Assembly (NCBI GenBank): GCA_947383275.1
Contig: CANDCW010000058.1
Coordinates: 1 to 16,934, forward strand
Origin: an uncultured Bacillota bacterium
GTDB lineage: Bacteria > Bacillota > Clostridia > Oscillospirales > Oscillospiraceae
Reading direction: 5' to 3'
DNA: 16,934 bases
In this document: piece by piece, positions 1 through 4,812 of the stretch
Position numbering within the stretch: position 1 is the first letter of the stretch
How the letters are laid out: every line of letters begins with the position of its first letter
Notes under the pieces: generated by a model
The model's input: only the letters and a program-made list of their open reading frames with translations
What the model was told of the DNA's origin: nothing
Databases searched by the model: none
Translations under genes and position numbers: made by a program

Positions 1-873
1 ACCACCTCCACCTGCGACGGCCTGTCCCAGTGGGGCAGTCAGGAGCTGGCCCAGGAGGGGGCTAACTCTATGGAGATCCTATACTACTACTACGGCGACA
101 ATATCGAGCTGGTGGTAGACGCCCCCATTCAGGACATTACCACTTCTTATCCCGGAACGCCTATGCGCTTAGGCTCTGTTGGACAGAATGTGGCGATGTT
201 TCAGTCGATGCTCAACCGTATCTCTCAAAATTATCCCGCCATTCCCAAGATTTCCCCTGTTACCGGCGTATTTGGGGAAAATACCCGGGATGCAGTGCGC
301 ACCTTCCAGCGCATTTTCAATTTGGACCCCGATGGGGTGGTGGGCAAAGCTACCTGGTACAAGATGGTCTACCTGTATGCGGGCATCCTGCAGCTGGCCG
401 AGCTGGTCAGCCAGGGGCAGACCTTTGTCACCGTCCAATTCCAATTTGACGGCCCTCTGGATGAGGGAGACAGCGGCCCGGAGGTGGGCATCCTGCAGTA
501 TATGCTGGCTCTGCTGGCCCAGTTTGACGACTCCCTGGTTCCCCTTGCGGTGGACGGCGTCTTTGGCTCCGCCACCACCCAAGCGGTGCGGGCATATCAG
601 CAGCTGGTGGGCCTCACGCCGGATGGCCATGTGGACGAGGCAACCTGGAATTCCATCTATCGCAGCTTTGCTCAGGCAGACTACTTCCTCCGCCGGGACA
701 CGGTACGGGCTCAGTCCCTGCGGGAGGACGCGATTCCCGTCCTGGCTCCGGCGGGGAGTCTGCCTGAGGCGGTGCGCTGGGAAAATACTCCGCGGATCGG
801 CCAGTATCCGGGCCAGCCTTTGGAACTGGGCCGGACAGATGGGGACAAGGAACAGAAAGGAGTGGAGGTATGA
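1..873 (+). CDS. SpoIID-like / peptidoglycan-binding protein, 5' end outside window
   Basis: The reading frame is open from base 1, so the gene begins upstream; the ATG at 70 is internal. Fragment residues 1-45 (TCDGLSQWGSQELAQEG then EILYYYYGDNIEL) resemble the C-terminal end of the SpoIID/LytB-type domain, where a G(L/M)SQ(W/Y)G motif and an IL-YYYG motif are usual. Two peptidoglycan-binding type 1 domains follow, at about residues 55-127 (VTGVFGENTRDAVRTFQ, then DGVVGKATW) and 153-223 (VDGVFGSATTQAVRAYQ, then DGHVDEATW). The tail is about 65 residues without a recognisable domain. The domain content suggests an exported or spore-associated cell wall protein, possibly acting on cortex or septal peptidoglycan. 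No catalytic SpoIID residues are in view, so activity cannot be judged. It ends in an ATGA overlap with the next gene, implying translational coupling and a linked role. Confidence 0.85.
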   Translation, partial: TTSTCDGLSQWGSQELAQEGANSMEILYYYYGDNIELVVDAPIQDITTSYPGTPMRLGSVGQNVAMFQSMLNRISQNYPAIPKISPVTGVFGENTRDAVRTFQRIFNLDPDGVVGKATWYKMVYLYAGILQLAELVSQGQTFVTVQFQFDGPLDEGDSGPEVGILQYMLALLAQFDDSLVPLAVDGVFGSATTQAVRAYQQLVGLTPDGHVDEATWNSIYRSFAQADYFLRRDTVRAQSLREDAIPVLAPAGSLPEAVRWENTPRIGQYPGQPLELGRTDGDKEQKGVEV

Positions 874-1451
874 AGGACAGCGCGGCGGGACAGGAGCTGC
901 TGGAGCGAGAGATGCTGGCCAATCCGGTGAGCAGTCTGCAATATATGCTGCGGCAGCTGTCCCAAACCTATCAGTTTTTACCCCAGTTAGTGGTGGACGG
1001 CGTGTTCGGGGAGCGGACGTTGGAGGCAGTGATGCGCTTTCAACGAGAGGCTGGCCTGCCAGTCACCGGTACGGTGGATCAGGCCACATGGAACGCCATT
1101 CGGGACGCGTGGCAAGCCCAGCGGGCCAAAACCGGCTATTCCCGGGCCACCCGAATATTTCCCTCTGAAGGCATAGAAGTCCACGAGGGGGAGACAAAGG
1201 AGTATCTGATCGTCCCTCAAACCATGTTCAACATTCTGGCAAAGCAGTTTGAAGGGATTACCACATGCCAGGCGGACGGTTGCCTGGGTCCTGCCACGGC
1301 GGATGATATCCGCTGGCTGCAACAGGCGGCGGGCCTGCCTGAGACAGGCTGCCTGGATACCGCCACCTGGGACGCCCTGTCCCACCTCTATGAGATATTT
1401 GTGGTCTGGGATGCCGACTGCGTCCCGGAATTTACCGGAGGGTGGGGATAA
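870..1451 (+). CDS. Small protein with two peptidoglycan-binding domains
   Basis: A 193-residue protein whose ATG overlaps the upstream stop codon (ATGA), with a good ribosome site (AAAGGAGTGGAGG) just before it. It has two peptidoglycan-binding type 1 repeats, at about residues 18-80 (VVDGVFGERTLEAVMRFQ, then GTVDQATWNAI) and 112-176 (DGCLGPATADDIRWLQ, then GCLDTATWDAL). The second is less typical and carries extra cysteines (CQADGC, and C161 and C184). I see no signal peptide, membrane segment or catalytic domain, so by itself it is only a wall-binding module. Coupling to the preceding SpoIID-like protein suggests an accessory subunit or adaptor, but that is inference. It ends 74 bases before a convergent gene, with a terminator hairpin between them. 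Confidence 0.85.
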   Translation: MKDSAAGQELLEREMLANPVSSLQYMLRQLSQTYQFLPQLVVDGVFGERTLEAVMRFQREAGLPVTGTVDQATWNAIRDAWQAQRAKTGYSRATRIFPSEGIEVHEGETKEYLIVPQTMFNILAKQFEGITTCQADGCLGPATADDIRWLQQAAGLPETGCLDTATWDALSHLYEIFVVWDADCVPEFTGGWG

Positions 1452-1480
1452 CCCCGTGTGCGCGCCGGCTGCCCCAGCCT

Positions 1481-1520
1481 TTAAAAGAAAAACGCCGCCC
1501 GCCTCGAGAGAGGCGGGCGG
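1481..1520 (-). terminator. Rho-independent terminator of the minus-strand unit
   Basis: A perfect 11-bp stem, CCGCCCGCCTC (1495-1505) and GAGGCGGGCGG (1510-1520), closes a GAGA tetraloop. Read on the minus strand it is followed by CGTTTTTCTTTT, a good U-tract, so it ends the 61-residue gene/UDG transcript. On the plus strand the following bases (TTCGCTTAAA) are a poor U-tract, but the hairpin may also slow transcription arriving from the convergent gene ending at 1451. Confidence 0.9.
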
Positions 1521-1525
1521 TTCGC

Positions 1526-1711
1526 TTAAAGGGAGGCGCTGGGCAGGTTGTCTACAAAGGCCCGGAGCTGGGAGCGGCTGTTGATCTGGCTCAGCTGGAG
1601 TAAAATAGCCTGGCGCTGGTCAGGCGTGCAGCTGTCATAAAAGGCGGCTGCCTTGGGGTTCTTTTGCAGCAGCTCGCCAAAGGTCACTGCCGCGTTTACA
1701 TTGACGTCCAT
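1526..1711 (-). CDS. Small conserved-looking protein of unknown function (61 aa)
   Basis: A 61-residue soluble, probably helical protein beginning MDVNVNAAVTFGELLQKNP. The start is supported by GAGGTGATT about 5 bases upstream. It lies 32 bases downstream of the uracil-DNA glycosylase gene on the same strand and ends just before the shared terminator, so the two are very probably co-transcribed. There is no signal peptide, membrane segment or metal-binding motif; a TPDQRQAILLQLSQI stretch suggests an amphipathic helix. I do not recognise the family. The good ribosome site, operon position and clean terminator argue that it is real rather than a chance frame. No function can be assigned. Confidence 0.7.
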   Translation of the reverse strand: MDVNVNAAVTFGELLQKNPKAAAFYDSCTPDQRQAILLQLSQINSRSQLRAFVDNLPSASL

Positions 1712-1743
1712 ACAATCACCTCAACGCCAGTATGCCCCTTTTT

Positions 1744-2319
1744 TCAATAAGTATGCTGGCAGACCTCCAAAATTTTCGCCTGGATTGCCTTCAGATCCTC
1801 GAAGGTCTCCGGACGGCGGCGGGGGTCCCGCAGGATGGCGGCGGGATGAAACAGGGCGGTCATCCATACGCCGCTCTTTTCAAACCACTGGCCGTGTTCC
1901 CGGGTGATTTTGAAGTCCTCTTTTATCAGCTTGCAAGCGGCGATCCGGCCCAGACAGATGATGATCTTGGGCTTGATGAGAGACACTTGGCTGCGTAGAT
2001 AATTTATGCAGGCATCCTGCTCGGTGTTCAGGGGGTCCCGGTTCTTGGGCGGACGGCATTTGACAATGTTGGCGATATAGACGTTCTTTTCCCGGCTCAG
2101 GTCCACCAGCTCCAGCATGTCGTCCAGCAGCTTGCCGCCCCGGCCCACGAAGGGCTGGCCTTGTAAGTCCTCGTTTTCGCCGGGGCCCTCGCCGATGCAC
2201 ATCACCTCGGCGTCTCGGGGCCCTGTCCCCAAAACCACATTGGTCCGGGTATCCGCCAAGGCGCAGCGCCGGCAGGACAGGCAGTCGTGTTCCAACTCAT
2301 TCCAATCGTTGTACAGCAT
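1744..2319 (-). CDS. Uracil-DNA glycosylase, family 4 (Fe-S cluster type)
   Basis: A 191-residue protein that removes uracil from DNA after cytosine deamination or dUTP misincorporation, the first step of base excision repair. The family's iron-sulphur ligands are visible as C16-x2-C19, C88 and C104; the 16-residue spacing of the last pair is usual for the family. Other family blocks are GEGPGENED (43-51), FVGRGGKLLD (57-66), NIVKCRPPKNRDP (84-96), ICLGR and the LFHPAA block near the C-terminus. An upstream in-frame ATG at 2355 exists, but AAGGAGG seven bases before the ATG at 2319 fixes the start there, giving MLYNDWNELEHDC. It is divergent from the dcw cluster and is followed by the 61-residue gene. 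A weak promoter can be proposed at 2360-2388. Confidence 0.93.
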   Translation of the reverse strand: MLYNDWNELEHDCLSCRRCALADTRTNVVLGTGPRDAEVMCIGEGPGENEDLQGQPFVGRGGKLLDDMLELVDLSREKNVYIANIVKCRPPKNRDPLNTEQDACINYLRSQVSLIKPKIIICLGRIAACKLIKEDFKITREHGQWFEKSGVWMTALFHPAAILRDPRRRPETFEDLKAIQAKILEVCQHTY

Positions 2320-2359
2320 GATGTTTCCTCCTTGTGCAAAGCCCGACAGGTTCATATCT

Positions 2360-2388
2360 ACTATACCACAGAATCTTTCATTCGGAAA
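2360..2388 (-). promoter_or_regulatory. Possible promoter for the UDG operon
   Basis: On the minus strand TATAGT (2365-2360) is a five-of-six match to the sigma-A -10 box and lies about 40 bases upstream of the UDG start codon. The -35 region at 16-17 bases spacing (TTCCGA or TTTCCG) is poor, so this would be a weak or activator-dependent promoter. It is inferred from position and the -10 box only. Confidence 0.4.
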
Positions 2389-2484
2389 GGGCTTTTTGAC
2401 GGGCAGATGGCTGTGGAAAAAATTATTTTGAACTTTTTACCGTAGTTTTGCAGGCGGGAGAGGTGCTGGGGGTCAAAAATATGG

Positions 2485-2531
2485 GCACAATATGTGGATG
2501 ATATCCCTTAATCGTGCCGCATATCTTGTGC
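2485..2531. repeat. Bulged inverted repeat upstream of mraZ
   Basis: GCACAA-TATGTGG (2485-2497) pairs with CCGCATA-TC-TTGTGC (2517-2531), giving 13 pairs including one G-U, with a two-base bulge and a 19-base loop. On the minus strand it is followed after a few bases by ATATTTTT. It could therefore act as a weak terminator for leftward transcription, or as a protein-binding palindrome. No gene on either strand explains it. Confidence 0.45.
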
Positions 2532-2648
2532 GATAAAAAAGAAAAGATTGCTCCCGCAAGAAAAGAGAACATGTGTTTTAATGGAGAAAAATGAAAGTTT
2601 TTTGCGGAAAATACGCAATTTACGACAAAAAAGTGCCGAAAAAAACTC

Positions 2649-2677
2649 TTGCATTTTATGTCAACAGGTTATATACT
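2649..2677 (+). promoter_or_regulatory. Sigma-A promoter of the dcw cluster (P-mraZ)
   Basis: TTGCAT (2649-2654) and TATACT (2672-2677) are separated by exactly 17 bases, close to the TTGACA/TATAAT consensus. The predicted start point is near 2684, leaving a leader of about 67 bases before the mraZ GTG. AT-rich DNA directly upstream fits a strong promoter. This is the only good promoter between the divergent UDG gene and mraZ. Confidence 0.75.
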
Positions 2678-2689
2678 GAGAAAGTCCGG

Positions 2690-2704
2690 TGGAGCAAAAT
2701 GGAG
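2690..2704 (+). promoter_or_regulatory. Candidate MraZ operator repeats
   Basis: Two TGGAG boxes (2690-2694 and 2700-2704) are separated by five bases, a 10-base period that puts both on the same face of the helix. MraZ of E. coli is known to bind TGGGN repeats with five-base spacers next to its own promoter. The period matches; the box matches in TGG and differs at the fourth base. A TGGGG also occurs at 2731. Lying just past the predicted start point, these would permit autorepression. Binding is inferred. Confidence 0.5.
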
Positions 2705-2750
2705 TGAAATCCCTGAAAATAGCATTAAAGTGGGGGAGAGGTGAGGGGAC

Positions 2751-3167
2751 GTGACCGGCACATACGAGCACAGCATCGATGCCAAGGGCCGGCTGTTTAT
2801 CCCCTCCAAGCTCCGGGAGGAGCTGGGGTCCGCGTTCTACCTTGCTATGGGCGTGGATGCCTGTCTGGCCATTTACCCCCAGTCCACCTGGGACCGCTTT
2901 ACTGAGAAGTTTGCGTCTCTGCCTATGAGCCAATCCAAAGCGATGCGCCCTCTATTTGCCAACGCCGTCAAGTGCGAGCCGGACAGTCAGGGACGCATTG
3001 TCATCCCCCAGAAGCTGCGCAGGTACGCCAGCCTGGAGAAGGAAGCGGTCATCATCGGCGTCCATGACCGGGCGGAAATCTGGTCTGCCGATGCGTGGAA
3101 TGCCCAAGAAGAGGAAGAGATGACGCCGGAGAAAATGGCCGCCTGCATGGCGGAGCTGGGGTTCTGA
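2751..3167 (+). CDS. mraZ: Transcriptional regulator MraZ
   Basis: A 138-residue protein slightly shorter than the usual 140-150. It has the two tandem AbrB-like MraZ half-domains, each with a D-x-(K/Q)-GR-x-x-(I/V)P-x-K-x-R core: DAKGRLFIPSKLREE near the N-terminus and DSQGRIVIPQKLRRYA in the middle. The family forms ring oligomers that bind DNA and repress the dcw operon. The start is GTG, supported by the purine-rich GGGGGAGAGGTGAGGGG before it and by the family's usual N-terminus (here TGTYEHSIDAKGR). It is the first gene of the cluster, one base before rsmH, and candidate binding boxes lie in its own leader. Confidence 0.96.
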   Translation: MTGTYEHSIDAKGRLFIPSKLREELGSAFYLAMGVDACLAIYPQSTWDRFTEKFASLPMSQSKAMRPLFANAVKCEPDSQGRIVIPQKLRRYASLEKEAVIIGVHDRAEIWSADAWNAQEEEEMTPEKMAACMAELGF

Positions 3168-3168
3168 T

Positions 3169-4104
3169 ATGAGTGAATGGATCCACCGCCCTGTTCTGCT
3201 GGAGGAATGCGTTGAGGCCCTGAATATCCGCCCCGATGGGGTCTATCTGGACGGCACGCTGGGCCGCGGGGGCCACAGCGAACAGATCGTCAAAAGGCTG
3301 GCCTCTGGCCGGCTCATCTGCGTGGACCGGGATCAGGCGGCGCTGGACGCCGCCCGGGAGCGACTGGCCCCCTGGGTGGACCGGGTGACGCTGATCCACA
3401 GCAACTTCGACCGGGTGGACGAAATTTTGGACGAGCTGTCTCTGCCTGGCGTGGATGGGATGCTCTTCGATTTGGGCGTCTCCTCCCCTCAGCTGGACGA
3501 TGGGACCCGGGGCTTCTCCTATATGGCGGACGCCCCCCTGGATATGCGCATGGACCGGGATGAGGGGCTGACCGCTGCCAGTGTGGTCAACACATGGCCT
3601 CAGGAGGAACTGAAAAGAATCTTGTCACAATACGGCGAGGAGCGCTACGCGCCGCAGATTGCCGGGGCCATCGTCCGCAGCAGAGCGGACAAGCCTATTG
3701 CCACCACACTGGAGCTGGTGGAGGTGGTCAAAAGCGCCATGCCGGGAAAGGCCCTGCGGGAAAAACAGCATCCCGCAAAACGCACGTTTCAGGCGATCCG
3801 CATTGCCGTCAACGATGAGCTGGCCTGCGTGGAGCGGATGCTCCAGAGAGCGGTACCCCGCCTCAACCGGGGCGGGCGGCTTGCTGTAATTACCTTTCAC
3901 TCCCTGGAGGACCGCATTGTCAAGACCGGCCTGGCAGGGTTTGCCAGAGGCTGTACCTGCCCGCCGGATTTTCCTATATGCGTCTGTGGGAAAACGCCGC
4001 AGGTCAGGCTGGTAAACAAAAAACCCATCCTGCCCGGCGAACAAGAAATTGAGGAAAATCCCCGCGCCCGAAGCGCCAAGCTGCGGGTAGCGGAGAAGCT
4101 GTAA
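3169..4104 (+). CDS. rsmH: 16S rRNA (cytosine(1402)-N(4))-methyltransferase RsmH
   Basis: A 311-residue SAM-dependent enzyme (formerly MraW) that N4-methylates C1402 in the decoding site of 16S rRNA. Visible family motifs are HRPVLLEE at the N-terminus, the SAM-binding DGTLGRGGHSE (28-38), the acidic CVDRDQAALD (51-60), FDLGVSSPQLD (100-110), HPAKRTFQAIRIAVNDEL, VITFHSLEDRIVK and a C-terminal NPRARSAKLR. Length is normal. The ATG lies one base after the mraZ stop with only a modest GGAG upstream, so translation is probably coupled to mraZ. The mraZ-rsmH pair at the head of the cluster is the standard arrangement. Confidence 0.97.
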   Translation: MSEWIHRPVLLEECVEALNIRPDGVYLDGTLGRGGHSEQIVKRLASGRLICVDRDQAALDAARERLAPWVDRVTLIHSNFDRVDEILDELSLPGVDGMLFDLGVSSPQLDDGTRGFSYMADAPLDMRMDRDEGLTAASVVNTWPQEELKRILSQYGEERYAPQIAGAIVRSRADKPIATTLELVEVVKSAMPGKALREKQHPAKRTFQAIRIAVNDELACVERMLQRAVPRLNRGGRLAVITFHSLEDRIVKTGLAGFARGCTCPPDFPICVCGKTPQVRLVNKKPILPGEQEIEENPRARSAKLRVAEKL

Positions 4105-4122
4105 ACGATAAGGAGTACCATT

Positions 4123-4692
4123 ATGGCCGCACGCCACCGCCGTAGTACCCATACAACTGCATACAGCACCTACGGCAGCGTGGCCTATGCGCCGGCCTAT
4201 GATGGCGGCGCCGTCCGGGCGCCCCGGGGGGAGGAGGAGCTCCGGCGCGCGCCGGCCTCCTACCCCAAGCGGCGGGAACAGGTTTGGAAGCGGGAGCGGG
4301 CCAAGGTACGGGTCCGCCAGGCGGGAGCGGTAGCCCCCTTTGCGGTGGTTGGGTTTCTGGCAGTGGCTGTTTTCGCCGTAATGCTGGTGACCAGCTACGC
4401 CCAGCTAACGGTGGCCAACGATGAGATGATGTCGCTGCGCAAGGAACTGAACGGCCTGAAGAGCGACAACGCCACCCTTACTGCGCAGTACGAGAAGGTC
4501 TTTGACCTTGCCACCATTCAGGAGGCGGTGGGCGACACCATGGTGCGGCCCACCAACGACCAGGTGGTGTATATCGACCTGTCCGAACCGGATACGGTTA
4601 CCGTCTATCAGGAGGCGGGGCCCTCGCCGCTGCGCAGCCTGCTGAACGGCGTGAAGGATGTATTTGGAAGCGTTATAGAATATTTCCGCTGA
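4123..4692 (+). CDS. ftsL: Cell division protein FtsL (septum formation initiator type)
   Basis: A 189-residue bitopic membrane protein in the usual ftsL position between rsmH and the division PBP. There is a long basic cytoplasmic region (1-66, with Tyr/Ala-rich and then Arg/Lys-rich parts), one membrane helix at about 68-90, and then a heptad-like coiled coil (about 95-125, MMSLRKELNGLKSDNATL). A short extracytoplasmic tail follows. FtsL pairs with FtsB/DivIC and FtsQ/DivIB to activate the FtsW-PBP synthase. The start is fixed by AAGGAG seven bases upstream. The sequence is poorly conserved as usual, so the assignment rests on topology and position. The N-terminal tail is longer than in E. 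coli FtsL. A terminator-like hairpin follows the gene. Confidence 0.87.
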   Translation: MAARHRRSTHTTAYSTYGSVAYAPAYDGGAVRAPRGEEELRRAPASYPKRREQVWKRERAKVRVRQAGAVAPFAVVGFLAVAVFAVMLVTSYAQLTVANDEMMSLRKELNGLKSDNATLTAQYEKVFDLATIQEAVGDTMVRPTNDQVVYIDLSEPDTVTVYQEAGPSPLRSLLNGVKDVFGSVIEYFR

Positions 4693-4755
4693 AGCGCACA
4701 TATGGTAAGCTGCGGGCCAACAGAGAAGGCGCATAAGCAGTAAATAGAGAGACGC

Positions 4756-4788
4756 GGGCGCAAGAAAGAGGATTTCTTGCGCCCTTTT
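4756..4788 (+). terminator. Terminator-like hairpin between ftsL and the PBP gene
   Basis: A perfect 12-bp stem, GGGCGCAAGAAA (4756-4767) and TTTCTTGCGCCC (4773-4784), with a GAGGA loop is followed by TTTTA. It has the form of a Rho-independent terminator with a short U-tract, inside an otherwise same-strand gene series. It probably causes partial termination or attenuation, or protects an mRNA end. Its 3' arm ends ten bases before the AAAGGGGG ribosome site of the PBP gene. Confidence 0.7.
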
Positions 4789-4812
4789 ACAGCAAAGGGG
4801 GTACGCTTGTCT

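Larger units (their letters stand above)
2320..2648. other. AT-rich divergent intergenic region
   Basis: From 2320 to the dcw promoter there is no supportable gene. The sequence becomes clearly AT-rich compared with both flanks, with A/T tracts around 2419-2450, 2532-2560 and 2580-2645. It holds the UDG ribosome site and weak promoter at its left end and a bulged inverted repeat at 2485-2531. A shorter perfect repeat, TTGCG and CGCAA, lies around 2601-2617. A lone TTGACG near 2396 has no good -10 partner. The A-tracts may provide bent or UP-element-like DNA upstream of the mraZ promoter, but that is inference. Confidence 0.6.

Noticed and set aside
2396..2421. TTGACG followed by AATTAT as a second rightward promoter upstream of mraZ
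   Set aside because: The spacing is 19 bases with a weak -10, and the 2649-2677 promoter is much better.
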